The notes under the pieces are model-generated. The model did no database searches, had not been told where the DNA came from, and saw only the letters and a list, made by a program, of their open reading frames with translations. Positions 8,800 to 17,175 of a stretch of 64,000 nt of DNA are shown here, piece after piece; the stretch's first letter is position 1, and each line of letters begins with the position of its first letter. The stretch is from an uncultured Leptotrichia sp. (GTDB taxonomy: Bacteria > Fusobacteriota > Fusobacteriia > Fusobacteriales > Leptotrichiaceae). The DNA is taken from contig CALEXX010000024.1 in NCBI GenBank assembly GCA_937925095.1, positions 1-64,000 of the forward strand, given 5' to 3'. Both the position numbers and the translations under genes were made by a program.

Positions 8800-9318
8800 C
8801 TACTTTTTTCTTTTAAATTTTATCCTGTCTAATATTTTCTTAACTTTGTCGCTAAAAAATACTCCGATTGTATAAAAAATATGTGAGGCTGTACAGAAAA
8901 TGTGCACTTCCCGTGCTGTTGGCGCAAACATTGCTGTACTTTCATCTGTTTCTGTAAAAACTTTATACAAAAAATAGATTAAAATTGCTATCATTACACC
9001 ACCTAATACAGTTTTATTCATTTTTTTCAGAAATTTACTGCACAAATATCCCAAGTAAAATACAAGCATAAGCACCATTATCAAAGCAATTCCTGAAATC
9101 ACAATAGCAACAATGCTTATAACCTCTTGCGGAAAATTTAAAAATTCCAGAGCATTAAGAATAATTCCTCCTGATGACATTGCAAAAACCAACCAGAATA
9201 AAAGTCCTAATACTGGATATATTGTTTTCTGAAAGAAAAAGTAAATTAATGTAAATAAAACTAATATTAAAAAGCCTTTTACTTTTGATATAAATTTATT
9301 TTCATTTTTTTCAATCAT
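8800..9318 (-). CDS. Hypothetical multi-pass membrane protein
   Basis: No family recognised. Four hydrophobic segments are visible, in order GFLILVLFTLIYFFF, LGLLFWLVFAMSS, IVAIVISGIALIMVLMLVFY and VLGGVMIAILIYFL. Basic ends (C-terminus IKFKRKK) suggest cytoplasmic termini. The start is placed at 9318 because AAGGAG lies seven bases upstream there; the longer reading from 9381 adds a basic stretch with no ribosome site. That gives 172 residues. It is a single gene, in the same direction as the cob unit but upstream of that unit's own promoter. Confidence 0.65.
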   Translation of the reverse strand: MIEKNENKFISKVKGFLILVLFTLIYFFFQKTIYPVLGLLFWLVFAMSSGGIILNALEFLNFPQEVISIVAIVISGIALIMVLMLVFYLGYLCSKFLKKMNKTVLGGVMIAILIYFLYKVFTETDESTAMFAPTAREVHIFCTASHIFYTIGVFFSDKVKKILDRIKFKRKK

Positions 9319-9545
9319 TTTTCTTCTCCTTCTAATTTCTATTATCTTCAAAAAAAATTTCATAAATCTCAATTTTATCATTATGATTTTGTAAATATTT
9401 TTACTATTTTTCAGCGTCTATATTTACATATTTTTTATAATTTGTCAAATTTTTTATTCTTTCCTTTATCATTCTATTCATAAAATTTTTTCAAAATACA
9501 TTTACTTCCAAAAGTAATGTAAAATTTTAGATATAGTTCCTCTTA

Positions 9546-9574
9546 TTGATTTTTATAAAAAAATATTATAAAAT
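9546..9574 (+). promoter_or_regulatory. Promoter of the exported protein gene at 9605
   Basis: TTGATT (9546-9551), 17 bases, TAAAAT (9569-9574). A GGAGTGA ribosome site follows just before the ATG at 9605. Confidence 0.55.
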
Positions 9575-9604
9575 ATACAAAATTTATTATTCAGGAGTGA
9601 TTTT

Positions 9605-10018
9605 ATGAAAAAAATTATACTTGCATTGTTTTTACTAACTTTTAGCTTAAGTTTCTCTAATTCTGATATTGATATAATATCCAAAAAACTTTGGAGATGT
9701 CCTTATTCTGTTGATAAAACTTTTAAAGGTCTTACCTATGTAAAATTTCTAAATGATAATGGTAAACCCTCTATTACATTTAGTGTACTGGATAACCGTA
9801 CAGCATTAAAAACAGGAACAGTTACCCTTGAACTTTCACAATTGGATTATGAAGTGAAAGAAGATGAAAAATCCATCTATTTTATAAATTTGAATGAAAA
9901 AACTAAAGATTTTTCCAATTACAAGCTATCTTATTCATTTGATAAAAAAAATAGACCTAAAATGGATTTATATCGTATTTCAGATAACAAAAAACTTTGC
10001 AGTCTTATAGCAAATTAA
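9605..10018 (+). CDS. Exported hypothetical protein
   Basis: The product has 137 residues with a clear Sec signal peptide (MKKIILALFLLTFSLSFSNS) and no lipobox Cys. The mature domain has two Cys (RCPYS and KLCSL near the C-terminus) that could form a disulphide, and alternating beta-like segments. No family recognised. It is a monocistronic gene with its own promoter and terminator, on the opposite strand to its neighbours. Periplasmic or envelope location is inferred from the signal peptide. Confidence 0.7.
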   Translation: MKKIILALFLLTFSLSFSNSDIDIISKKLWRCPYSVDKTFKGLTYVKFLNDNGKPSITFSVLDNRTALKTGTVTLELSQLDYEVKEDEKSIYFINLNEKTKDFSNYKLSYSFDKKNRPKMDLYRISDNKKLCSLIAN

Positions 10019-10053
10019 ATTATCAAAAATATAAAAATCAATCTATATTTTTT

Positions 10054-10091
10054 AAGCAACGAAATCATTAAGAAATCGTTGCTTATTTTTT
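10054..10091 (+). terminator. Intrinsic terminator
   Basis: AAGCAACGA (10054-10062) pairs with TCGTTGCTT (10076-10084), followed by ATTTTTT on the plus strand. It terminates the gene at 9605-10018 and runs into the tandem array. Confidence 0.85.
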
Positions 10092-10152
10092 CCGACGGTT
10101 TTTTCCGACGGTTCTTTCCGACGGTTTTTTCCGACGGTTCTTTCCGACGGTT
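10089..10152. repeat. Five-unit, 13-bp tandem array with CCGACGG cores
   Basis: CCGACGG starts at 10092, 10105, 10118, 10131 and 10144, an exact 13-base period, separated by T-rich hexamers (TTTTTT or TTCTTT). The core is a near palindrome, CCG-A-CGG, and is GC-rich against a very AT-rich background. The array ends directly at the stop codon of the minus-strand gene at 10153. Confidence 0.9.
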
Positions 10153-11553
10153 CTATTTTTTTACATATTTTATATTTCTAGTTTTCCCTAATTTTTCCAA
10201 TATGTTATTTTCTACTGAATATCTTAATAATTCTCTCGCACGGCTTTCTTTTATATTTAACATATTTTCTAAATCTATCCTTGTAATTTCATTATTTTTT
10301 TCAACAAATTCAATTATTTGTTTTATTTGTATTTCTAAATTTTTTCTTTTTTTAGTTTCTGTTTTACTTACTGTCTTTTTTTCTTTTTTCTTTTCAATAT
10401 AACTATAATTCAAATTTTTCATTATCACTCTAAATTCATTAAAATCTGAAAAAAATTCAACAGCTTTTTCTTCTGTATAGTTAAAAGAATTCTTAAAATC
10501 ATCACGGATTTTCTTTAAACCACTTCCACGTCTTTCCATTAAATGAATTCTAGCAAATAAATCTGCAATTATAGGGTTTCTTCTTTTAGAAGAAATTGTA
10601 TCTGTATTTCTTTCCTGAATAAAAGTTCCATCAAACATTCCTCCTGGAGAATAAATTTCCAGTCTATTATCATAAATATCTACATGTATTTCACTTCCGA
10701 CTATACTGTAATCTCTATGTATAATTGCATTTACCAGAGCTTCCTGTATAGCTCTTTCAGGATAATCAGGCATTTCAATACGTCTATTTTCAGTTTTTTT
10801 CCACATTTTTTTATTATTCACTCTTATAAATCTCAGAACTTCTTCTAACTGATACAGTATACTTCCTTCTACTTCAATATCATCAAGTGCTTCCATTCTT
10901 CCGGAAGTTTTATCAAGTCCATTCCACCTTGTACAAAATATTCTTGATTGATACAATAATTTTTCATCTGCTAACAATGCTCCTGCATTAGTTAATTTTC
11001 CTTCTTTTAACAAACCAAATGATTCAAAATCCGAATTTAAAAATTCTTGTTTTGTATTCTGATAATAACTTGCTTTTAATTTAGAAAATGATGCTTTCTC
11101 ATAGTCAATATTTGAACTGATACTGTCATATGTCTGATTACATCCTTTTAAAATTAAGTTATTAAGTTCATGATTCTTTGCAGTTACACTTTCATTCCCA
11201 ATTCTTACAAATGCCTGTCTTGATCCATTTCCAATATAGTAATAAGGAGTCTGATTTCCTGAATAAATTTGAACTAAAAGCAGATATTTATCCTTTTCCC
11301 TTATAAATTCTATCTCTACATTTGGAATCGGATCTATCTGTGTCTTTATTTTCTCACTTACAAATTCTGAATCCTCTTTATAATTTTCCAATCCAATAAT
11401 TTCATCATTGTCATTTATTCCAAAAATTAGCATTCCACCTTTTCCGTTTGCAAATGCACTTACTGTTTTCAACCAATTTTTTACTTTATTTTTTTCTACC
11501 TTTTCCTTTTTCTCGTATAAAGTTGTTTCTCCAAGATAATCTTTTATTTCCAC
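10153..11553 (-). CDS. AlbA_2/Schlafen-type ATP-binding regulator-like protein
   Basis: The 466-residue protein has the architecture of the putative transcriptional regulators often mis-named RecG-like. An N-terminal AlbA_2 domain carries VSAFANGKGGMLIFGINDN near residues 32-50. A central region follows, then a GHKL-type ATPase segment (PERAIQEALVNAIIHRDYS and LEIYSPGG near residues 265-310). A C-terminal winged helix (ITRIDLENMLNIKESRARELL) lies after a Lys/Glu-rich linker. The start is GTG at 11553, preceded by a GGGGG ribosome site. Known of the family: widespread, poorly characterised, some members linked to regulation or defence. The 13-bp array abuts its 3' end. The function here is not established. 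Confidence 0.75.
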   Translation of the reverse strand: MEIKDYLGETTLYEKKEKVEKNKVKNWLKTVSAFANGKGGMLIFGINDNDEIIGLENYKEDSEFVSEKIKTQIDPIPNVEIEFIREKDKYLLLVQIYSGNQTPYYYIGNGSRQAFVRIGNESVTAKNHELNNLILKGCNQTYDSISSNIDYEKASFSKLKASYYQNTKQEFLNSDFESFGLLKEGKLTNAGALLADEKLLYQSRIFCTRWNGLDKTSGRMEALDDIEVEGSILYQLEEVLRFIRVNNKKMWKKTENRRIEMPDYPERAIQEALVNAIIHRDYSIVGSEIHVDIYDNRLEIYSPGGMFDGTFIQERNTDTISSKRRNPIIADLFARIHLMERRGSGLKKIRDDFKNSFNYTEEKAVEFFSDFNEFRVIMKNLNYSYIEKKKEKKTVSKTETKKRKNLEIQIKQIIEFVEKNNEITRIDLENMLNIKESRARELLRYSVENNILEKLGKTRNIKYVKK

Positions 11554-11638
11554 TTTCCCCCCTTGTTATATTTTAAATACTCTGTTACATTTTATAATTT
11601 TCAACTTTTATTTATATTCTATGTTGTTAAATCTTTTT

Positions 11639-11959
11639 TTATTTCTTCTTTTTTATTTTAGGCATCGGCAGTTCCTCATACATTTTTTCAAACAGGTTCG
11701 CCAGAAGTTCTTTACTTTCAGAATCATTAACTAATAACATCCCTTTTGCCCCTTCATAAGGTATTTCTATTTTAGCATTTGGCATAATTTTTTCTGATGA
11801 TTCTGTTATTTTCAAGAGAAATCGGTTATCATATAATCCTCCAATAACTTTATTTTTATAGTACAGTATATATTCACCCATCATTGCCCTGTAACTTATA
11901 CCTTCTATTCCAGTCAGCTGTTCCAGTATAAAATCCAGATATTCTTTATTAGAAGCCAT
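11639..11959 (-). CDS. TfoX N-terminal domain protein
   Basis: The 106-residue protein matches the TfoX/Sxy N-terminal domain: an opening helix (EYLDFILEQLTG), the RAMMGEYILYYKNKVIGGLYDNRFLLK segment in two parts, and YEGAKGMLLV. It ends in a Lys tail and lacks the TfoX C-terminal domain. In Haemophilus and Vibrio the full-length relative is a competence regulator. Stand-alone N-domain proteins are common and uncharacterised, so a competence role should not be assumed. It is preceded by GGAGG and is probably monocistronic. Confidence 0.8.
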   Translation of the reverse strand: MASNKEYLDFILEQLTGIEGISYRAMMGEYILYYKNKVIGGLYDNRFLLKITESSEKIMPNAKIEIPYEGAKGMLLVNDSESKELLANLFEKMYEELPMPKIKKKK

Positions 11960-12004
11960 ATTTTCCTCCCTATTTTATGATAAATCTAATTATAATAAAA
12001 TATT

Positions 12005-13375
12005 TTATAACTTACTTGCTTCCCTTTTTACAGTTTCTTCAAGTCCCTTTAAAGCCTCTCTCGCCTTTTTCACATCATAAGTTTTTATTTTCTTATTTTC
12101 CATTATAATCTTACCGTTTATAATGGTTGTTTTTACATCTGTAGGAAGCATGGAGTAAACTATTGCAGAGTAAGGGTCATAAATTGGCTGCATATTCAGT
12201 GATTTTGTATCAATAATTATGATATCTGCCAGTTTTCCCTTTTCTAATGAACCTATTTTATCTTCCATATGAAGGGCTCTTGCTCCTCCCATTGTTGCCA
12301 TTTCCACTACTTTATAAGGAGGCATTGCCGCTCTGTTTTTATTTGCAAGTTTGTGCACCTTTGCAACATATCCAAACTGGCTCACAAGATCCAATGTGTT
12401 TCCACTCATAGGTCCGTCTGTACCTAGCCCTATTCTTAAGCCGTCATCGTACATTTTCAGTGCAGGAGAAACTCCTTTTGCAGACTTTATATTTGCAACC
12501 ATATTATGTGCAATTCCTGTATTAGTTTCCTTTAAAATTTTTATATCATTATCATCTGCAAAAATAACATGAGCTGCAACTACTTTATCTGTTAAGAATC
12601 CTATTGAATTTAAGTATTCCACAACTGTCATATTATATTTTTCCTTTATCTGCTTAACTTCATTTTCTGTTTCGGCAACGTGCATAAGTACAGGGATATT
12701 ATATTTTTGAGAAAGTTCAGTAACTTTTTTCAGGTGTTCCTCATCCACTGTATATGGTGCATGTGGTGCAAATGCAGGAGTTACTAATTCACTATTTTTA
12801 TACTGTTTAATGAATTTTTCTGCATATTCTATTCCACCATAAGGTTCCTTTGCATCAGCAACAGGATTTTTAATAACAGTTTCCCCTAAAACTCCACGTA
12901 CTCCTATAAGTTCAGCAGCCTTTGCCACTTCATCCTCAAAATAATACATATCAGCAAATGTTGTTGTTCCTGTACTTACCATTTCAAGTATTCCGTATAC
13001 TGCGCCTTTATAAACTAAATCTCTGCTGACAAGTTTATTTTCAAGCGGGAATATGTATCTGCTCAATCTGTCAGGAACATCATCAGCCAAAGATCTGAAA
13101 GCTACCATTGATACGTGAGTATGTGTGTTTATAAATCCTGGCATTACTATGTCATTCTCTGCATCTATTGTTTTTTTACCTTTATATTTTGACAGAAGCT
13201 CCCCATTTCCCACTTCCACAATGGCGTTATTCTTTATAGCGACAACTCCATTTTCGATAACAGTTTTTTTAGCATCCATTGTCAGAACAGTAGCATTTTT
13301 TATAACGATATCCACATTTTCAGAAAACGACACAGTCCCAAAAATCGTAAGCAGTAAAATTAAAATTTTTTTCAT
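12005..13375 (-). CDS. Exported amidohydrolase (MTA/SAH deaminase-like)
   Basis: Metal-dependent hydrolase of the ATZ/TRZ and MtaD group. Visible are the metal-binding HTHVS, then FAPHAPYTVD, HVAETENEV (His-x-x-Glu), AAHVIFADD and the catalytic Asp in GLGTDGPMSGNTLDL. A C-terminal GSLEKGKLADIIIID motif is typical of the family. The start at 13375 is backed by AAGGA eight bases upstream and gives a 456-residue protein opening with MKKILILLLTIFGTVSFSEN, a plausible Sec signal peptide. That is unusual, since MtaD-type deaminases are cytosolic. The frame continues upstream to 13426 without a ribosome site. The substrate is uncertain; a nucleoside, aminohydrolase or guanidine-type substrate is possible. 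It is downstream of and probably cotranscribed with the mgtC-family gene. Confidence 0.8.
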   Translation of the reverse strand: MKKILILLLTIFGTVSFSENVDIVIKNATVLTMDAKKTVIENGVVAIKNNAIVEVGNGELLSKYKGKKTIDAENDIVMPGFINTHTHVSMVAFRSLADDVPDRLSRYIFPLENKLVSRDLVYKGAVYGILEMVSTGTTTFADMYYFEDEVAKAAELIGVRGVLGETVIKNPVADAKEPYGGIEYAEKFIKQYKNSELVTPAFAPHAPYTVDEEHLKKVTELSQKYNIPVLMHVAETENEVKQIKEKYNMTVVEYLNSIGFLTDKVVAAHVIFADDNDIKILKETNTGIAHNMVANIKSAKGVSPALKMYDDGLRIGLGTDGPMSGNTLDLVSQFGYVAKVHKLANKNRAAMPPYKVVEMATMGGARALHMEDKIGSLEKGKLADIIIIDTKSLNMQPIYDPYSAIVYSMLPTDVKTTIINGKIIMENKKIKTYDVKKAREALKGLEETVKREASKL

Positions 13376-13433
13376 AAAAACCATCCTTATATTATAAAAG
13401 TAGTAGTTTTTTCCGACCCTCTCCAAGGTCTTT

Positions 13434-14210
13434 TTAATATTTCCCTATATCAAGCCTTAACTGGCTGTTTTTCACCTGCTCCACAGTTTTCAGTGCAGTA
13501 AGAGCCGCAACCACATCAGATATATTTATTATGCTCTCTTCTATATTCACTGTAATAAAAACAGTATCATCAACCCGATGCTTGTTTATCTGTATTATTC
13601 TTATAAGCTTTTTACTAAGTACTTCAAATACATCGATGATTCCTTTTTCATAATCCTTTTCACTTAAAAATTTTATTTCAAAATTCAATGCTATAATTCT
13701 TTTTTCAATTTTAGATTCAAATTTCTTGAAAAGAACCAGTATAAGAAGCATGAATACTATTGCCGGAATAGCAAGATTATAAAATCCCCATCCTATTCCC
13801 AGCCCTGCACAGCCTGTTGCCCATATTCCTGCGGCAGTGGTCATTCCACCGACAGTTTCACCTTTTTCCTTCATTATACTTCCTGCACCTAAAAATCCTA
13901 TTCCACTTACAACCTGTGCTCCAAGTCTTCCTAAATCCGTCTTTACAACTGACGCTATTTCAACATTTGCTCTTGCCAGTTCCATAATATTCAATCTCAG
14001 CTGATCCTGTACCATTGATATTATAGCGGCTCCAAAACATACCAGTATATGTGTTCTAAACCCTGCAGGTTTATTATTTCTTTCCCTTGTGTATCCTACC
14101 ATTCCTCCAAAAATCACTGCCAGTACCAGTCTTAAGGATACTACTTTTACTGTAAGGCTTTCTGCAAAACCATTTTTTAAAAATTCATCTAATATTTCCA
14201 GTCCTATCAT
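13434..14210 (-). CDS. mgtC: MgtC/SapB family membrane protein
   Basis: The N-terminal membrane domain shows LRLVLAVIFGGMVGYTRERNNKPAG and FRTHILVCFGAAIISMV, then RLGAQVVSGIGFLGAGSIMKE and TTAAGIWATGCAGLGIGWG, the family signature. A soluble C-terminal domain of about 80 residues with an ACT-like pattern follows (residues 175-258). MgtC proteins in other bacteria inhibit the F-type ATPase and matter for growth at low magnesium; related SapB proteins have unknown roles. GGAGA lies upstream of the ATG at 14210. It has its own promoter with a leader of about 145 bases containing small ORFs. Confidence 0.88.
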   Translation of the reverse strand: MIGLEILDEFLKNGFAESLTVKVVSLRLVLAVIFGGMVGYTRERNNKPAGFRTHILVCFGAAIISMVQDQLRLNIMELARANVEIASVVKTDLGRLGAQVVSGIGFLGAGSIMKEKGETVGGMTTAAGIWATGCAGLGIGWGFYNLAIPAIVFMLLILVLFKKFESKIEKRIIALNFEIKFLSEKDYEKGIIDVFEVLSKKLIRIIQINKHRVDDTVFITVNIEESIINISDVVAALTALKTVEQVKNSQLRLDIGKY

Positions 14211-14276
14211 TTATGCTCTCCTTCTATTATTCTTTCCTCTGAAATTTTCTATTTTTATGTCAATTCCGTTTTTTCT

Positions 14277-14327
14277 TTAATATTTTTCCCGTTTACTCCA
14301 AAATAGATGGCTATAACCTCCTTCCAT
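14277..14327 (-). CDS. Candidate leader ORF upstream of mgtC (16 codons)
   Basis: On the minus strand an ATG at 14327 opens a 16-codon frame (MEGGYSHLFWSKREKY) ending in TAA at 14277, inside the transcribed leader of mgtC. It has no well-spaced ribosome site of its own, so translation is uncertain. Its position resembles the regulatory leader ORFs known ahead of magnesium genes in enterobacteria, but no sequence similarity is claimed. Confidence 0.3.
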   Translation of the reverse strand: MEGGYSHLFWSKREKY

Positions 14328-14331
14328 TTAA

Positions 14332-14340
14332 TTAAGGCAT
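14332..14340 (-). promoter_or_regulatory. Met-Pro-stop mini-ORF in the mgtC leader
   Basis: ATG-CCT-TAA at 14340-14332 (minus), placed eight bases after GGGAGAG (14349-14355). This is the best ribosome site in the leader, and it serves a two-codon frame ending with a proline codon before the stop. It could hold a ribosome at the leader; this is an inference. Confidence 0.35.
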
Positions 14341-14359
14341 TATTTTTTCTCTCCCTATA

Positions 14360-14387
14360 ATTATATTCTGAAAAATGAAAAAATCAA
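14360..14387 (-). promoter_or_regulatory. Promoter of mgtC
   Basis: Minus strand: TTGATT (14382-14387), 16 bases, TATAAT (14360-14365). Transcription would start near 14353, giving a leader of about 145 bases. Confidence 0.65.
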
Positions 14388-14717
14388 ATTATAAATTGTT
14401 TTTTTTATTAACATTAATTATAATGACATCTTATCAAATATTTTTATAAAATTATTTTTTTATAAATTTATTAAAAAATGACTTTTATTATTTTTATTAT
14501 TTTATATAATTTTATTTATGTTTATATAATAACATATGTAATGTAATTATATCTATAAACCTTTTATATCCTTTTATTTAAAAATAGATAAAAAACAAAA
14601 TATTTGATAATCAATTGAAAAATAATTTCTTCTAAAAATAACACCTTCAAACCCTTTATATTCAACAAAAGCATAGATTAGTTGCACTTACAAAAAACAA
14701 GTGATTTTTATAATTTA
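14388..14717. other. Very AT-rich spacer between divergent transcripts
   Basis: This lies between the mgtC promoter and the hydrogenase promoter. It consists largely of A/T runs with a short CACTT/AAGTG dyad near 14684-14703. I see no ORF, RNA gene or recognised operator. Confidence 0.5.
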
Positions 14718-14745
14718 TTGACTAGTAATAAAAGCGGGGTATAAT
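14718..14745 (+). promoter_or_regulatory. Promoter of the hydrogenase operon
   Basis: TTGACT (14718-14723), 16 bases, TATAAT (14740-14745). An AAGGAGG ribosome site follows before the ATG at 14786. This is a close match to the sigma-70 consensus. Confidence 0.8.
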
Positions 14746-14785
14746 TGAAATATAGGAAACACTTTAAAAAATAAGGAGGACAAAA

Positions 14786-15265
14786 ATGTGTAACTGTACT
14801 AATAAAATAAAGGAGCAGGGCTTCAAAGAACTGAAAGATTTTATTGATTCATTGGACACAAAGGAAGGTGCTTTAATTTCTGTTTTGCATAAGGCTCAAA
14901 GTATATTCGGATACTTGCCTTCAGACGTACAGGCGTTTATTGCTGAAGAGCTGGATGAGTCTTTAGCCCATGTTTACGGTGTAGTCAGTTTTTATTCTTA
15001 CTTTACCATGATTCCAAAAGGAGAACATCCTATTTCAGTGTGTATGGGAACAGCTTGTTATGTCAAAGGGGCAGATAAGGTGCTGGAAGAATTTGAAAAA
15101 CAGCTGAAGATAAAACCTGGTGAAACAACATATGATGGAAAATTTTCAATGGATGCACTAAGATGTGTAGGTGCATGTGCAATAGCTCCTGTTGTTCTTG
15201 TCGGAGACAAGGTTTATCAGAAAGTGAAACCTGGAGATGTAGCAAAAATTTTAGCAGAATATTAG
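14786..15265 (+). CDS. hydC: Bifurcating hydrogenase subunit, NuoE-like [2Fe-2S] protein
   Basis: The 159-residue thioredoxin-like ferredoxin is of the NuoE/HndA/HydC family. The cluster ligands are visible as C-x4-C (SVCMGTACYVKG) and C-x3-C (LRCVGACAIAP) in the second half. The N-terminal helical part contains GALISVLHKAQSIFGYLP, typical of NuoE. Known role: electron-transfer subunit of NAD-dependent hydrogenase complexes. It is the first gene of a three-gene operon with the NuoF-like and hydrogenase subunits, in the same order as the HydCBA and Hnd systems. The product is cytoplasmic. Confidence 0.92.
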   Translation: MCNCTNKIKEQGFKELKDFIDSLDTKEGALISVLHKAQSIFGYLPSDVQAFIAEELDESLAHVYGVVSFYSYFTMIPKGEHPISVCMGTACYVKGADKVLEEFEKQLKIKPGETTYDGKFSMDALRCVGACAIAPVVLVGDKVYQKVKPGDVAKILAEY

Positions 15266-15312
15266 AATTAGGAACTATACTTTAAATCGCTATAAAGATG
15301 GAGGGAAATTTT

Positions 15313-17157
15313 ATGTTACGAATAGCTTCTGAAAATGATTTAAACCAGATCATAACAGATGTGGAGAATAGCAGAACTTATCGGAAAGAAGTTATAGTGT
15401 GTGGTGGAACAGGATGTATGTCTTCTGGAAATGATAAGATATTGGAAAATCTGCAAAATAAAGTGAAAGAACTTGGTTTAGAAAATGAAATAAGAATCGT
15501 TAAGACAGGATGTGTAGGTTTCTGTGAAAAAGGGCCTATTGTTAAGATAATGCCTGACAACACATTTTATGCAGAAGTTACACCTGACGATGTGGATGAA
15601 ATAGTGGCAAAAGACTTGATTGCAAATGAAACAGTTAAAAAACTTTTATATAAGGATCCGGAGACAAAAGAAGTTATCCAGAATTCAGATCAGCTTCATT
15701 TCTACAAAAAACAGAGAAAAATAGCTTTACGTAATTGTGGTTCAATCAATCCTGAAGATATAAACGACTATATCTGCCGTCAAGGATACAAGGCTCTTGA
15801 AAAAGCTGTAAGAATGACAAGTCAGGAAGTAGTAGATATTATAAAGGATTCAGGACTTAGAGGTCGTGGTGGAGGCGGATTCTCTACAGGACTGAAATGG
15901 CAATTTGCATTAAACAACAAATCTGACCAGAAATATGTTGTTTGTAACGCAGATGAAGGAGATCCGGGAGCTTTCATGGACAGGGCAATTCTGGAAGGAG
16001 ATCCGCATTCAATAGTTGAAGCTATGGCAATTTGTGGATATGCCATAGGTGCAAACAAAGGGCTTGTATACATAAGAGCTGAATACCCTCTTGCTGTAAA
16101 AATATTACAAATGGCAATAAAAGCGGCAAAGGAAAGAGGACTTCTTGGAAAGAATATATTTGATTCAGGATTCGACTTTGACATAGAAATTAAATATGGT
16201 GCAGGAGCATTTGTCTGCGGAGAAGAAACTGCACTTATACACTCTATGGAAGGTAAAAGGGGAGAACCTACTACAAAACCACCATTCCCTGCTGAAAGTG
16301 GTTACTGGGGAAAACCTACAAACGTAAACAACGTTGAAACATTTGCCAATATTCCATTTATTATAAATGATGAAGAAGGCGTATTTAAAAACATGGGAAC
16401 AAAAAATTCTCCTGGAACAAAAGTTTTTGCCCTTGCAGGAAAAATAAACAACATAGGATTGATAGAAATCCCTATGGGAACTACACTTAGGGAAGTTATA
16501 TATGAAATTGGAGGAGGAATCAAAGGCGGTAAAGCCTTTAAAGCTGTTCAGACAGGAGGACCTTCAGGAGGTTGTCTGACTGCAAAAGATCTTGATACTC
16601 CTATTGATTTTGACACTCTAAAGGAAAAAGGCTCTATGATGGGTTCAGGTGGAATGATAGTTATGGATGAAGATGACTGTATGGTTTCCGTATCTAAATT
16701 CTATCTTGACTTTACAGTTGATGAATCATGTGGAAAATGTACTCCTTGTAGAGTAGGTAACTTGAGATTGCTTGAACTTCTTGAAAAAATAACTTCAGGA
16801 AATGGAACTGATGAAGATTTAGATAAACTTCAGGAATTATCTCATGTAATTAAAGATACTTCACTCTGTGGATTAGGACAAACTGCTCCAAACCCTGTAT
16901 TGTCAACTATGCATAATTTCTGGGATGAATATGTTGCTCACGTTAGAGACAAAAAATGTCCTTCAGGTAAATGTACTGCTTTAGTAAGATACATTATCAA
17001 TGAAAAATGTATAGGATGTACGGCATGTTCAAGAGTATGTCCTGTAAGCTGTATAAATGGACAAGTAAAAGTTAAACATGAAATAAATCAGAATGCTTGT
17101 ATAAAATGCGGAGCTTGTTACAATGCGTGCAGGTTCAGTGCAATAGATAGAGCTTAG
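15313..17157 (+). CDS. hydB: Bifurcating hydrogenase subunit, NuoF-like NADH/FMN protein
   Basis: About 614 residues in four parts. First is an N-terminal thioredoxin-like [2Fe-2S] domain (VCGGTGCMSSG and KTGCVGFCEKGP). Next is the FMN/NADH-binding NuoF core (GLRGRGGGGFSTG, ADEGDPGAFMDR, GAGAFVCGEETAL, EGKRGEPTTKPPFP). Then comes the NuoF [4Fe-4S] site (CGKCTPCRVG with a distal Cys in SLCGLGQ). Last is a C-terminal 2x[4Fe-4S] ferredoxin (CIGCTACSRVCP, CIKCGACYNAC). Known role: NAD(H) site and flavin of electron-bifurcating hydrogenase. The start at 15313 follows GGAGGG by seven bases; the ATG at 15298 contains that site and is less likely. Confidence 0.93.
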   Translation: MLRIASENDLNQIITDVENSRTYRKEVIVCGGTGCMSSGNDKILENLQNKVKELGLENEIRIVKTGCVGFCEKGPIVKIMPDNTFYAEVTPDDVDEIVAKDLIANETVKKLLYKDPETKEVIQNSDQLHFYKKQRKIALRNCGSINPEDINDYICRQGYKALEKAVRMTSQEVVDIIKDSGLRGRGGGGFSTGLKWQFALNNKSDQKYVVCNADEGDPGAFMDRAILEGDPHSIVEAMAICGYAIGANKGLVYIRAEYPLAVKILQMAIKAAKERGLLGKNIFDSGFDFDIEIKYGAGAFVCGEETALIHSMEGKRGEPTTKPPFPAESGYWGKPTNVNNVETFANIPFIINDEEGVFKNMGTKNSPGTKVFALAGKINNIGLIEIPMGTTLREVIYEIGGGIKGGKAFKAVQTGGPSGGCLTAKDLDTPIDFDTLKEKGSMMGSGGMIVMDEDDCMVSVSKFYLDFTVDESCGKCTPCRVGNLRLLELLEKITSGNGTDEDLDKLQELSHVIKDTSLCGLGQTAPNPVLSTMHNFWDEYVAHVRDKKCPSGKCTALVRYIINEKCIGCTACSRVCPVSCINGQVKVKHEINQNACIKCGACYNACRFSAIDRA

Positions 17158-17175
17158 TAAAGGAGCAGATATATT

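Noticed and set aside
8676..8800. Cobalamin riboswitch ahead of cbiP
   Set aside because: The promoter sits about 75 bases from the start codon, too little room, and no B12-box-like sequence is visible.
10079..10402. Plus-strand frame across the 13-bp array
   Set aside because: It reads through the tandem repeats and then antisense to the AlbA_2 gene; Phe-rich translation, no ribosome site.
14277..14330. Resemblance of the mgtC leader (GGAGGTTATAGCC) to a preQ1-I or metal riboswitch
   Set aside because: Only a short stretch matches by eye; the second stem and A-rich tail of preQ1-I are missing, and M-box or yybP landmarks are not seen.
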